A stretch of DNA of 64,000 bases from assembly GCF_037890695.1 (NCBI RefSeq), contig NZ_CP149571.1, forward strand, positions 1,073,501 through 1,137,500, in the 5' to 3' direction. This DNA is from Aeromonas jandaei. Its GTDB lineage: Bacteria > Pseudomonadota > Gammaproteobacteria > Enterobacterales > Aeromonadaceae. Below, in pieces: positions 37,688 through 48,466 of the stretch. A program made the translations under genes and the position numbers. Within the stretch, counting starts at the first letter, position 1. Each line of letters begins with the position of its first letter. Under the pieces are notes generated by a model. The model made no database searches and was not told the DNA's origin. It saw nothing but the letters and a program-made list of their open reading frames with translations.

Positions 37688-39043
37688 TTAGCCGGTGTAG
37701 ACGCTCTCTTCCGGATACTTGATGCGGGTCTCGCTCGGGCGGGCCAGCATAAAGGCGAGGGTGAGCGGGCCGAGACGGCCGCAGATCATCACCAGCACCA
37801 GAATGAACTTGCCCGGGCCGCTCAGGCTCGGGGTGATGCCGGTGGAGAGGCCGACGGTGGCAAACGCCGAGATGGTTTCGAACATGATTTTGTCGAACGG
37901 CAGGGCGTCGGTGATCATCAGCAGGAACATGGCCAGCATCAGCACCATGGTGCTGACGATGATGATGGCCAGCGAGCGGGTGACGATCTGGGGCGACAGG
38001 GTGCGACCGAAGGCGGTGACGTGAGGGCGCTTGGTAAGAAACGCCTTGGTCGCCAGCAGCACCACGGCAAAGGTGGTCACCTTGATACCACCACCGGTGG
38101 AGGTGGCACCGGCACCGATAAACATCAGCATCATCATGAACAGCAGCGAGGCGGGCACCATCTGGCCGATGTCGATGGAGTTGAAACCCGCGGTACGGGC
38201 GCTGGCCGACTGGAAGAAGGCCGCCAGCAGCTGGCCGCCAATACCGGCGTTGCCAAAAGTGCCCGGGTTGTTGCGCTCCAGCAGCCAGAAGACCACGGTC
38301 CCCAGCAGCAACAGGGCCGGCGTCATCAGGATCATCAGTTTGCTGTGCAGCTTCAGTTTGCGCCAGCGACGGTTGCGCACCAGATCGACGATAACGGTAA
38401 AGCCGATACCGCCGAGGATCAGCAGGCCTGCGATGGTCAGGCTGATGAGGGGATCGTCCCGATAGCTGATCAGGTTGTTGGCAAACAGCGAGAAGCCGGC
38501 GTTGTTGAAGGCGGAGACAGCGTGGAAGAAGCTGACGTAGAGGCCGTGCACCCAGCCCATCTCGGGCACCCAGCGGATGGCCATCAGGCCGGTGCCGATC
38601 AGCTGGGCGATAAAGGCGAACAGCACGATGCGCTTCACCAGCTGAATGATGTTGACCGAGCCCTCCTGCCCCAGCGCCTCCTTGGCGAGTACCTGCTGGC
38701 GCAGGCCGACCCGCTTGCTGAAGATGGCGATGAGCAGCAGGGTCATGGTCATCTGCCCCAGCCCGCCAATCTCCATCAACATGATCAGAAAGATCTGCCC
38801 CTGCAGGGTGAAGGCGGTGCCGGTATCCACCACGCCGAGCCCGGTCACGCAGATGGCCGAGGTGGCGGTGAACAGGGCGTTGATGAAGCTCACCTCGCCG
38901 TTATGGCTGGAGGGCTGCACCAGAAAGATAGTGCCTATCAGCAGGATGATCAGAAAGCTGCCAAGGATCAGCTTGGCTTCGCTCCAGCGGGAGTCATCCT
39001 CCCGGTGGAGGGTGAAGGCAAAGCTGTTGCGCCAACGGGTCAT
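37688..39043 (-). CDS. ktrB: KtrB, potassium uptake channel subunit
   Basis: 451-residue TrkH/TrkG/KtrB-family membrane protein with four membrane-pore-membrane repeats. The four selectivity loops are visible as TSAICVTGLG, SAFNNAGFS, SARTAGFN and SAFATVGLSTG. Ktr systems take up potassium with sodium dependence. It overlaps ktrA by 4 bp; ktrA is translated first. Confidence 0.93.
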   Translation of the reverse strand: MTRWRNSFAFTLHREDDSRWSEAKLILGSFLIILLIGTIFLVQPSSHNGEVSFINALFTATSAICVTGLGVVDTGTAFTLQGQIFLIMLMEIGGLGQMTMTLLLIAIFSKRVGLRQQVLAKEALGQEGSVNIIQLVKRIVLFAFIAQLIGTGLMAIRWVPEMGWVHGLYVSFFHAVSAFNNAGFSLFANNLISYRDDPLISLTIAGLLILGGIGFTVIVDLVRNRRWRKLKLHSKLMILMTPALLLLGTVVFWLLERNNPGTFGNAGIGGQLLAAFFQSASARTAGFNSIDIGQMVPASLLFMMMLMFIGAGATSTGGGIKVTTFAVVLLATKAFLTKRPHVTAFGRTLSPQIVTRSLAIIIVSTMVLMLAMFLLMITDALPFDKIMFETISAFATVGLSTGITPSLSGPGKFILVLVMICGRLGPLTLAFMLARPSETRIKYPEESVYTG

Positions 39044-39693
39044 AGGGTTTCCAGCCAGTGGTCGATCGCGTGTTTGTTGCCTGCCAGGATGAGGATGTCA
39101 CCCAGTTGCAGCTCCATCTTGCCGGTCAGTACGTTGTGCAGCACATCGCCGCGCTTGATGGCGAGCAGCTGGAAGTCGCTCTGCTGTAACAGGTGGAAGT
39201 CGCTGAGCGCCTTGCCGTTCTGTGGCAGACCGATAACGAACTCGGTCAGCACCATGTCGTGACCCAGCTCCAGATAGTCGAACAGGCGGTTGTCGAGCAT
39301 GCTCTGCGCAACGCGACGCCCCATGTCCCACTCGGGGTTGATCACCTTGTCGGCGCCCACTTTCTGCAGGATCTTGGCGTGGAACTTGTCGCGGGCCTTC
39401 ACCCATACCTTCTTCACGCCCGCTTCCTTCAGCACCAGGGTGGTGAGGATGCTGGTCTCCAGGTTGTCACCGATGGCGACGAAGACGATGTCGAAGTTGG
39501 CCAGCCCCAGCTCGGCGACGGTGGCCTCATCAGTGGCATCAGCCACGACGACGTGGTTGCAGAGGGTGGCGATTTGGCGGGTCTTGCTCTCGTCGATATC
39601 GATAGCCAGCACCTCGGCATCCTGCCGCTGCAGCTCTTCGCACAGCGCGCTGCCAAACAGGCCCAGGCCGATGACGGCAAACTGGTTGTTCAT
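39040..39693 (-). CDS. ktrA: KtrA, regulatory RCK subunit of K+ uptake
   Basis: 217 residues: RCK_N domain with the nucleotide motif IGLGLFGSALCEEL and acidic AIDIDE, then an RCK_C domain (about 135-215). It forms the cytoplasmic ring that gates KtrB on ATP/ADP binding. The ktrAB order is the usual one. Confidence 0.93.
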   Translation of the reverse strand: MNNQFAVIGLGLFGSALCEELQRQDAEVLAIDIDESKTRQIATLCNHVVVADATDEATVAELGLANFDIVFVAIGDNLETSILTTLVLKEAGVKKVWVKARDKFHAKILQKVGADKVINPEWDMGRRVAQSMLDNRLFDYLELGHDMVLTEFVIGLPQNGKALSDFHLLQQSDFQLLAIKRGDVLHNVLTGKMELQLGDILILAGNKHAIDHWLETL

Positions 39694-39819
39694 GAGTTAT
39701 TCCTCAACAGTTGAAGCTGACTACTCTAAACCACTGTTATTCGTCCGAAAAGAGCACAGATTTTTCGTCACCGGCAACTTGAGGTAGACTGCGTCCTTGC
39801 ACCAAGCCGGGATAGACAG

Positions 39820-40857
39820 ATGAAACTGAATGCCAACGCCTCCTTGTTGAAACTCAACACCCTCGCCCTCGATGCTTACTGCCTCTGGTTGGCCGAGGTG
39901 GAGCTGATCTCCGATCTGGCTGCCCTGCGAAGTGATGCCGAGCTGAACACGCTGCCCCGTCTGAACCTGGGTGGTGGCAGCAATGTGCTGTTTACTACCG
40001 ACTTCCACGGTCTGGTGGTGCTCAACCGCCTCAAGGGCATTACCGCACAGGATCAGGGCGATCACTGGCTGTTCCATGTCGCAGCGGGTGAGGATTGGCA
40101 TCAGCTGGTTTGTCATACCCTGCAGCAGGGTTGGTACGGACTGGAGAATCTGGCACTCATCCCCGGCACGGTCGGGGCGGCTCCGGTGCAGAACATCGGC
40201 GCCTACGGGGTCGAGCTGGCTAACTTCTGTACCTATGTCGAGGCCTTCAACTGGCAGAGCGGCGAGATCGAGCGGATTGAGGCAGAGCAGTGCCGTTTCG
40301 GTTATCGCGACAGCATCTTCAAGCACGAATATCAGGACTCCCACCTGATCACTGCTGTCGGCCTCAAACTGCCCAAGGTGTGGCAACCGGTGCTGGGCTA
40401 TGGCCCGCTGGCCGCGCTTGGCGACCAGCCGAGTGCGCAGGCCATCTTCGACACAGTCTGCGCCACCCGCAAGGCCAAGCTGCCGGATCCCGCCGTACTC
40501 GGCAACGCCGGCAGCTTCTTCAAGAATCCGGTGGTGCCCGCCGCGCTGGCCGATTCGCTCAAACTGACATATCCGCAGATGCCCTGTTATCCGGCCGGGG
40601 AGGGGCAAGCCAAGCTGGCGGCTGGCTGGCTCATCGATCAGTGTGGTCTCAAGGGATTTGCCATCGGCCGCGCCGCCGTTCATCAGGAGCAGGCGCTGGT
40701 ACTGGTCAATCTGGGGGGCGCCAGCGCCATGGAGCTGATCGCGTTGGCGGCCCACGTGCGCGACAGCGTGGAGCAGAAGTTTGGTGTGGTGCTGGAACAC
40801 GAGGTGCGCTTCATGGGCGCGCAGGGTGAAACCTGGCTCGATGAGGTGCTCTCATGA
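39820..40857 (+). CDS. murB: MurB, UDP-N-acetylenolpyruvoylglucosamine reductase
   Basis: FAD enzyme of the second step of peptidoglycan precursor synthesis, 345 residues. The motifs LGGGSNVLFT, IPGTVGAAPVQNIGAYG (FAD binding) and NAGSFFKNPVV (catalytic Ser) are all present, and the insert is typical of type I MurB. ATG at 39820. It overlaps birA by 4 bp, the same pairing as in E. coli. Confidence 0.97.
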   Translation: MKLNANASLLKLNTLALDAYCLWLAEVELISDLAALRSDAELNTLPRLNLGGGSNVLFTTDFHGLVVLNRLKGITAQDQGDHWLFHVAAGEDWHQLVCHTLQQGWYGLENLALIPGTVGAAPVQNIGAYGVELANFCTYVEAFNWQSGEIERIEAEQCRFGYRDSIFKHEYQDSHLITAVGLKLPKVWQPVLGYGPLAALGDQPSAQAIFDTVCATRKAKLPDPAVLGNAGSFFKNPVVPAALADSLKLTYPQMPCYPAGEGQAKLAAGWLIDQCGLKGFAIGRAAVHQEQALVLVNLGGASAMELIALAAHVRDSVEQKFGVVLEHEVRFMGAQGETWLDEVLS

Positions 40858-41819
40858 CGTTGACTCCAATCAGACAGACCTTGATCACCCTGCTCAGCGA
40901 TGGCCAGTTTCACTCCGGCGAACAGCTGGGCGAGCAGCTCGGTATCAGCCGGGCGGCAGTGAGCAAGCACATGGCTGCACTCAAGGAGCTGGGGCTGGAT
41001 CTCTTTAGCCTGACCGGCAAAGGCTACCGGCTGGCGGTGCCGATGGCGCTCTATGACGAGGCTAAGCTGCAGGCGCTGGCACCGATGGCGCCGGTGCACT
41101 GCTTCCCGGTGATCGGTTCGACCAACCAGCATCTGCTGGACAGGGTCAATCAACTGCGCTCTGGCGAGAGTTGCCTTGCCGAGTGCCAGACCGCCGGACG
41201 CGGTCGTCGTGGCAAGCCCTGGGTCTCGCCGTTTGGTTGCCAGCTGATCCTCAGCATGTACTGGCGGCTGGAGCAGGGGATGGCTGCCGCCATGGGGCTG
41301 AGTCTGGCGGTTGGTGTTGCCGTGGTAGAGGCGCTGGAGTCGCTCGGTTATCACGGTGTCGAGCTGAAGTGGCCCAACGACCTCTACTATCAGGGGCGCA
41401 AGCTGGCGGGCATTCTGGTGGAGATGAGCGGCAGCGCCGGTGCCAGTTGCCATCTGGTGATCGGTATCGGCCTCAATCTGGCGATGCCGTCCCGCGAAGG
41501 GGAGAAGATCGATCAGGCATGGGCCGAGTTGCGCCACATCAATCCCGAGCTGGTTGATCGCAATGAGCTCGCTGCCCGGATGATCGCCTATCTGCAGCGG
41601 GCGATGCAGACCTTCGAGCAGAGCGGATTGGCGAGCTTTGTCGATCAGTGGAACCGGCTCGACCACTTTGCCGGTCGCCCTGTCCGTCTCTTGATGGGGG
41701 AGCAGGAGATCCGGGGGATCGCCCGTGGTATCGACGATCGCGGCGCCCTGCGGTTGGAGACGGAGGAGGGGACCAAGTTCTATCTGGGGGGCGAACTCTC
41801 CCTGCGCCGGGGTGATTGA
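40854..41819 (+). CDS. birA: BirA, biotin-protein ligase and biotin operon repressor
   Basis: 321 residues: N-terminal winged helix (GEQLGEQLGISRAAVSKHMAALKELG), central ligase domain with the biotinyl-AMP loop TAGRGRRGKPWVSPFG and KWPNDLYYQGRKLAGILVE, and a C-terminal SH3-like domain. It attaches biotin to acetyl-CoA carboxylase and represses biotin synthesis genes. Confidence 0.96.
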   Translation: MTLTPIRQTLITLLSDGQFHSGEQLGEQLGISRAAVSKHMAALKELGLDLFSLTGKGYRLAVPMALYDEAKLQALAPMAPVHCFPVIGSTNQHLLDRVNQLRSGESCLAECQTAGRGRRGKPWVSPFGCQLILSMYWRLEQGMAAAMGLSLAVGVAVVEALESLGYHGVELKWPNDLYYQGRKLAGILVEMSGSAGASCHLVIGIGLNLAMPSREGEKIDQAWAELRHINPELVDRNELAARMIAYLQRAMQTFEQSGLASFVDQWNRLDHFAGRPVRLLMGEQEIRGIARGIDDRGALRLETEEGTKFYLGGELSLRRGD

Positions 41820-41850
41820 GCGTTGTGCATGGCGCTAATCGTTAGCGACA

Positions 41851-41880
41851 AAAAAGAGAGGGGCCTGCGGGTCCCTCTCT
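41851..41880 (-). terminator. Terminator of coaA
   Basis: On the minus strand AGAGAGGG pairs with CCCTCTCT and is followed by TTTTT, 37 bp past the coaA stop. In the plus direction (birA) the T tract is missing. Confidence 0.85.
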
Positions 41881-41917
41881 GTTATCCGGCTATCTGCAAC
41901 GGTGCGAACTGCCGTGC

Positions 41918-42856
41918 TTATTTGCGCAGCTTGATCTGTTCGATGGCGTGCTCGTTGCCCTTGGTCAGGATCAGGTTGGCCCGCTCCCGGGTCGGCAGGA
42001 TGTTCTCCTGCAGATTGAGATAGTTGATATCCTGCCAGATGTTGTTGGCGATCTGGGTCGCTTCGCTCTCGGTCAGCTTGGCGTAGTGGTGGAAGTAGGA
42101 GTCCGGGTCCGAGAAAGCGCCACTGCGGAATTTGAGGAAGCGCTCGATATACCAGGTGCGCAGCAGGTCGGCTTCGGCATCCACATAGATGGAGAAGTCG
42201 ACGAAATCGGAGACAAAGACCCGGTGCGGTTCCTGCGGATAATCCATGCCGCTTTGCAGCACATTGAGCCCTTCCAGGATCAGGATGTCCGGCTGCTCTA
42301 CCACCTTCTTCTCGTCAGGGATGATGTCATAGATAAGGTGGGAGTAGACCGGTGCTTCCACCTTCTCGTGGCCGGCACGGATATTGGCGACAAACTCCAC
42401 CAGATGGCGGATGTCGTAGGATTCCGGGAAACCCTTGCGGCGCATCAGGCCACGCTCCTCCAGCACCTTGTTGGGATAGAGGAAGCCGTCGGTGGTGACC
42501 AGCTCCACTCGCGGGTGCTCCGGCCAGCGTTCCAGCAACGCCTGCAGGATACGAGCCGTGGTGCTTTTGCCCCCCGCCACACTGCCGGCGATGCTGATGA
42601 TATAAGTACCCTTGCCGCGTGACTGGCCGAGGAACTGTTCCAGTACCCGGCTTCGGCGCTGCTTGGCTTTGACATAGAGATTGAGCAGGCGGGAGAGGGG
42701 CAGATAGATCTCCTCTACCTCCTTCAATGACACCTTTTCGTTGATCCCGCGCAGGGTTTGCAGATCGTGTTCGGTCAGGGTCAGGGGGACCGAATCGCGC
42801 AATAACGCCCATTTTTCGCGGGTGAATTGCAGATAGGGGTTATGCTCTGTCGTCAT
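41918..42856 (-). CDS. coaA: CoaA, pantothenate kinase (type I)
   Basis: First and rate-limiting step of coenzyme A synthesis. The P-loop [46 protein letters not shown] and the typical end [18 protein letters not shown] identify it. ATG at 42856 gives [16 protein letters not shown] and 312 residues, close to the E. coli length of 316. The frame is open upstream, but that part resembles nothing. Birds-eye order birA-coaA-tRNA-tufB is the same as in E. coli. Confidence 0.96.
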   Translation of the reverse strand: MTTEHNPYLQFTREKWALLRDSVPLTLTEHDLQTLRGINEKVSLKEVEEIYLPLSRLLNLYVKAKQRRSRVLEQFLGQSRGKGTYIISIAGSVAGGKSTTARILQALLERWPEHPRVELVTTDGFLYPNKVLEERGLMRRKGFPESYDIRHLVEFVANIRAGHEKVEAPVYSHLIYDIIPDEKKVVEQPDILILEGLNVLQSGMDYPQEPHRVFVSDFVDFSIYVDAEADLLRTWYIERFLKFRSGAFSDPDSYFHHYAKLTESEATQIANNIWQDINYLNLQENILPTRERANLILTKGNEHAIEQIKLRK

Positions 42857-42996
42857 GGTGTCATCACTGTTTCTTTGGCACGGCGACCATACACCAAGGG
42901 GTGGAGAGCGACAAGGGACGCATCCAGATTGGCCTGAATCCCTCCACTTTTTTGCCCGGATCCCGGCAATAATCCACATTTTGCAAGGAGCAATGG

Positions 42997-43025
42997 TTGC
43001 ATCCCCCAAATCCTTACAATAAAAT
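42997..43025 (+). promoter_or_regulatory. Promoter of the tRNA-tufB operon
   Basis: TTGCAT (42997-43002), 17-bp spacer, TAAAAT (43020-43025), followed by a GC-rich discriminator GCGCGACGC as expected of a growth-rate and ppGpp-controlled stable RNA promoter. Confidence 0.8.
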
Positions 43026-43120
43026 GCGCGACGCTTGGATGTCTGTCGCCTGTTTGCTCGGCAAAAGCGATAAAAAACAGTGGGTGCAAGCAGAATTACC
43101 ACTGTGACAATCTGGCATCT

Positions 43121-43205
43121 GGAGGGGTTCCCGAGCGGCCAAAGGGATCAGACTGTAAATCTGACGGCTCTGCCTTCGAAGGTTCGAATCCTTCTCCCTC
43201 CACCA
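43121..43205 (+). tRNA. tRNA-Tyr (GTA)
   Basis: 85-nt class II tRNA: acceptor GGAGGGG, anticodon loop CTGTAAA (GTA), long variable arm, T-arm GGTTCGAATCC and encoded CCA. Confidence 0.97.
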
Positions 43206-43243
43206 TATTTCTCTGCGGTTTGAGTTCTTTGGGTTAGAGAAAT

Positions 43244-43318
<75 letters not shown>

Positions 43319-43322
43319 AGAT

Positions 43323-43398
43323 GCTGATATGGCTCAGGCGATACCAAGAGCTACGCCCTCAGGGTGAAGTCGGCAGTCGAACCTGTCTGTCAGCACCA
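43323..43398 (+). pseudogene. Degenerate tRNA-Thr
   Basis: The position and ends correspond to E. coli thrT in the tyrU-glyT-thrT-tufB array. The acceptor stem GCTGATA/TGTCAGC, TGGCTCAG, GAGC, GTCGGCAG and CCA are kept, and total length is still 76. But the D-loop is 12 nt instead of 8, the T-loop is TCGAAC (6 nt). The anticodon arm has collapsed to CGCCCTCAGGGTG with no 7-nt loop and no recognisable anticodon. It cannot fold into a normal tRNA. Confidence 0.7.
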
Positions 43399-43476
43399 GC
43401 CTCTCTTCCCCACCAGATGCAAATCCATCATATAAACTGTTCTGTGGTTAGCTTGCCACCGCGTACTCAGCGTTAG

Positions 43477-44676
<1,200 letters not shown>

Positions 44677-44683
44677 TCTTTGG

Positions 44684-44722
44684 CTTACATAAATAAAGCA
44701 AAGCCCCTATAATAGGGGCTTT
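44684..44722 (+). promoter_or_regulatory. tufB terminator with the tRNA-Trp promoter nested inside
   Basis: AAAGCCCC-TATAATA-GGGGCTTT (44700-44722) with following TCTT is an intrinsic terminator for tufB. Its loop is exactly TATAAT (44708-44713), with CTTACA 18 bp upstream (44684-44689). The predicted start would be about 44720, some 10 nt before tRNA-Trp. Confidence 0.7.
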
Positions 44723-44729
44723 CTTATGC

Positions 44730-44806
44730 AGGGGCGTAGTTCGAATTGGTAGAACAGCGGTCTCCAAAACCGATGGTTGCGGGTTCGAGTCCTGCCGCCC
44801 CTGCCA
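44730..44806 (+). tRNA. tRNA-Trp (CCA)
   Basis: 77 nt: acceptor AGGGGCG/CGCCCCT, anticodon loop CTCCAAA (CCA), T-arm GCGGGTTCGAGTCCTGC, encoded CCA. It lies in front of secE, an arrangement known from Vibrio and relatives. Confidence 0.97.
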
Positions 44807-44866
44807 TATACCTCGTCTCGTACGGGGCTTTTGTGTCTTTGGTTACGTCAGATACAGGTGGGTTGT

Positions 44867-45238
44867 ATGAGTGTTAGTTCTGAGAGCCAGGGCGGAAGCA
44901 AGGATACCCTGCTTTGGGGCCTGGTTTTCATTATCCTGGCGGCTGCTGTAGTGGGTAATTACCTGCTCAACGATGTTGTCGCTGCCGTCCGCGCCCTGGG
45001 TGTGGTCGTTGTCGTCGCTGCTGCTGGTGCAGTAGCCCTGCAAACCACCAAGGGAAAGGCTACGCTGGCATTCGCCCGTGAGTCTCGCCTGGAAGTCCGC
45101 AAGGTCGTATGGCCAACCCGTCAGGAAGCCATTCAGACAACCCTGATTGTGCTGGCGGTGACCGCCGTGATGGGGCTGCTGCTGTTCGTTCTGGACGGCG
45201 CCTTGGTCTGGTTGGTCAACCTGATTACCGGTGTGTAA
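44867..45238 (+). CDS. secE: SecE, preprotein translocase subunit
   Basis: 123 residues with three membrane helices, the third preceded by the conserved amphipathic [17 protein letters not shown]. It stabilises SecY in the translocon. ATG at 44867 is chosen ([10 protein letters not shown]); the upstream frame runs back into tRNA-Trp. nusG follows 9 bp later. Confidence 0.95.
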   Translation: MSVSSESQGGSKDTLLWGLVFIILAAAVVGNYLLNDVVAAVRALGVVVVVAAAGAVALQTTKGKATLAFARESRLEVRKVVWPTRQEAIQTTLIVLAVTAVMGLLLFVLDGALVWLVNLITGV

Positions 45239-45247
45239 GGATAAGCC

Positions 45248-45799
45248 ATGACTGAACAACGTGAACAGCGTATGAGATGGTATGTCGTGCAGGCGTTTTC
45301 CGGCTATGAAGGCCGTGTTGCCAAATCCCTGCGTGAACATATCAAGATGCATGGCATGGAAGACATGTTCGGTGAAGTACTGGTCCCGACCGAAGAAGTG
45401 GTCGAGATGCGTGCAGGCCAGAAGCGCAAGAGTGAGCGCAAGTTTTTCCCGGGTTATGTCCTGGTTCAGATGATCATGGATGAAACCACATGGCACCTGG
45501 TACGCAACGTACCGCGTGTAATGGGCTTCATCGGCGGTACCTCCGACCGTCCGGCACCGATCTCCGACAAAGAGGCCGATGCCATCCTGAACCGTCTGCA
45601 GGATGCCCACGACAAGCCGCGTCCGAAAACCCTGTTTGAACCGGGTGAAATGGTGCGGGTTGCCGATGGTCCGTTTGCCGACTTCAACGGTACCGTTGAA
45701 GAGGTGGATTACGAGAAGAGCCGCGTGAAGGTCTCTGTACTGATCTTCGGTCGTTCTACTCCGGTTGAACTGGATTTTGGTCAGGTCGAAAAGGGCTGA
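45248..45799 (+). CDS. nusG: NusG, transcription elongation/termination factor
   Basis: 183 residues: NGN domain ([20 protein letters not shown]...FPGYVLVQM) and C-terminal KOW domain ([25 protein letters not shown]). It couples RNA polymerase to Rho or to ribosomal S10. Confidence 0.98.
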   Translation: MTEQREQRMRWYVVQAFSGYEGRVAKSLREHIKMHGMEDMFGEVLVPTEEVVEMRAGQKRKSERKFFPGYVLVQMIMDETTWHLVRNVPRVMGFIGGTSDRPAPISDKEADAILNRLQDAHDKPRPKTLFEPGEMVRVADGPFADFNGTVEEVDYEKSRVKVSVLIFGRSTPVELDFGQVEKG

Positions 45800-45821
45800 T
45801 TGATTTCTGTTCACTCAACAG

Positions 45822-45863
45822 TTGTCAGGGGCAGCGAATATCTCTATAATTCGCTGCCCCTTT
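45822..45863 (+). promoter_or_regulatory. nusG hairpin terminator overlapping the rplK promoter
   Basis: TTGTCA (45822-45827), 17 bp, TATAAT (45845-45850) is a near-consensus sigma70 promoter. The spacer and the -10 box are part of an 11-bp hairpin GGGGCAGCGAA/TTCGCTGCCCC (45828-45860) followed by TTTATT, which looks like a terminator for secE-nusG. Confidence 0.75.
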
Positions 45864-45933
45864 ATTAGTTGGGGAGCCGTTTGCAGGAGCATGTCTCCGA
45901 GGCGCTAGAACCCATTTTTGAGGTAATTTCCTA
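45864..45933 (+). promoter_or_regulatory. Leader of rplKA (probable L1 autoregulation site)
   Basis: A leader of about 70 nt with a small hairpin GGAGCATGTCTCC. In E. coli, L1 binds the rplK leader to repress translation of both genes; the position fits, but the exact L1 motif was not confirmed by eye. Confidence 0.4.
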
Positions 45934-47068
<1,135 letters not shown>

Positions 47069-47077
47069 TTGATGGGT

Positions 47078-47116
47078 TTTACAAGGCGCAAAATTTAATC
47101 TATAATTTTGCGCCTT
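47078..47116 (+). promoter_or_regulatory. rplJ promoter nested in a perfect 13-bp hairpin
   Basis: TTTACA (47078-47083), 17 bp, TATAAT (47101-47106). The spacer and most of the -10 lie in AAGGCGCAAAATT-TAATCTAT-AATTTTGCGCCTT (47083-47116). No T tract follows, so the hairpin alone is a poor terminator. Confidence 0.75.
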
Positions 47117-47324
47117 GATTGGTTGGGGGTTTCGACCTCCGTCCAAGACCGCAGGAGGCTGCAAAGCCTTAATGTTTCCTGCGTAGACGGTGCCGGAAAC
47201 CCAGCGAGAAAGATTCTTTCTCTTCTGGAATCCTGCTACCGCATCGTTCCCCTCTGTTGTAAAGGTAGGGGGGATGTGTCAGTACTGGGTCATTTGACCC
47301 GGATTCAATCCAGGAGTTAAGCCA
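47117..47324 (+). promoter_or_regulatory. rplJ leader (L10-type autoregulatory region)
   Basis: About 208 nt of untranslated leader before rplJ with several GC-rich paired segments. In E. coli, the L10(L12)4 complex binds here and represses translation. The call rests on position and length; the specific motif was not folded. Confidence 0.6.
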
Positions 47325-47825
47325 ATGGCATTGGGACTCGAAGACAAAAAGGCAATTGTTGCTGAAGTCAACGAAGCTGCCAAAGGCGCTCTTTCTGCAG
47401 TTGTTGCCGATTCTCGCGGTGTAACTGTAGACAAGATGACCGTCCTGCGTAAAACCGCTCGTGAAGCCGGTGTGTACATGCGCGTTGTGCGTAACACCCT
47501 GCTGCGTCGCGCGGTAGAAGGTACCGAATACGAGTGCCTGAACGACGCATTTACCGGTCCTACCTTGATTGCTTTCTCTAACGAACACCCGGGCGCTGCT
47601 GCTCGTCTGTTCAAAGAGTTTGCCAAAGCGAACCAAAAGTTCGAAATCAAGGCTGGCGCTTTTAACGGTGAGTTTATCGCCGCAGCACAAATTGATCGTC
47701 TGGCCACGCTGCCGACTTACGAAGAAGCAATTGCGAAGTTGATGGCTACCATGAAGGAAGCCTCTGCTGGCAAGCTGGTTCGTACTATCGCTGCTGTTCG
47801 CGACCAGAAACAAGCTGCTGCTTGA
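47325..47825 (+). CDS. rplJ: Ribosomal protein L10
   Basis: 166 residues ([57 protein letters not shown]...). It is the base of the L12 stalk and the autoregulator of rplJL. Confidence 0.99.
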   Translation: MALGLEDKKAIVAEVNEAAKGALSAVVADSRGVTVDKMTVLRKTAREAGVYMRVVRNTLLRRAVEGTEYECLNDAFTGPTLIAFSNEHPGAAARLFKEFAKANQKFEIKAGAFNGEFIAAAQIDRLATLPTYEEAIAKLMATMKEASAGKLVRTIAAVRDQKQAAA

Positions 47826-47876
47826 TTCTCGCCTATCTAGGCTGTTTGAGTTTATTCAACATCAGGAATTTTTGTC

Positions 47877-48242
47877 ATGTCTATCACTAAAGACCAAATC
47901 ATCGAAGCCGTTGCTTCCATGTCCGTAATGGAAGTTGTTGAGCTGATCGAAGCTATGGAAGAGAAGTTCGGTGTTTCTGCCGCTGCTGCCGTAATGGCTG
48001 GCCCGGCTGCTGCTGAAGCAGTAGAAGAGAAGACCGAGTTCGACGTAGTTCTGACTGCTGCCGGTGCTAACAAAGTTGCCGTTATCAAAGCCGTTCGTGG
48101 CGCTACCGGTCTGGGCCTGAAAGAAGCCAAAGATCTGGTAGAAGCTGCTCCGGCTAACCTGAAAGAAGCCGTCTCCAAAGACGAAGCTGAAGCTCTGAAG
48201 AAAGAGCTGGAAGCTGCCGGTGCTTCTGTTGAGATCAAATAA
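47877..48242 (+). CDS. rplL: Ribosomal protein L7/L12
   Basis: 121 residues with an N-terminal dimerisation helix, an Ala-rich hinge and the C-terminal factor-binding domain ([30 protein letters not shown]). Confidence 0.99.
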   Translation: MSITKDQIIEAVASMSVMEVVELIEAMEEKFGVSAAAAVMAGPAAAEAVEEKTEFDVVLTAAGANKVAVIKAVRGATGLGLKEAKDLVEAAPANLKEAVSKDEAEALKKELEAAGASVEIK

Positions 48243-48280
48243 TCTGCATTTATGTAGATTAGCCTGATAAAACAGGCTAG

Positions 48281-48311
48281 GGCTGGTGAATTTTTGTTCA
48301 CCAGCCTTTTT
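48281..48311 (+). terminator. rplL-rpoB attenuator
   Basis: GGCTGGTGAA-TTTTTG-TTCACCAGCC followed by TTTTT. It is preceded by a hairpin AGCCTG/CAGGCT (48261-48278). Partial termination here would set the ribosomal protein to RNA polymerase ratio, as in E. coli. Confidence 0.9.
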
Positions 48312-48466
48312 GCGCTGTAGACTGAGAGCATTTCACACCGTTTACGACTCTCGGTGCACCAGCAATCCGGACTGTCTTCTTTCGTCCGGGCCAACACAAA
48401 ACGGTGTTGAGACAGAGCTGTCCCGCGGGACAGAGTGGGTCACTTATCAGCGAGCTGAGGAACCCT

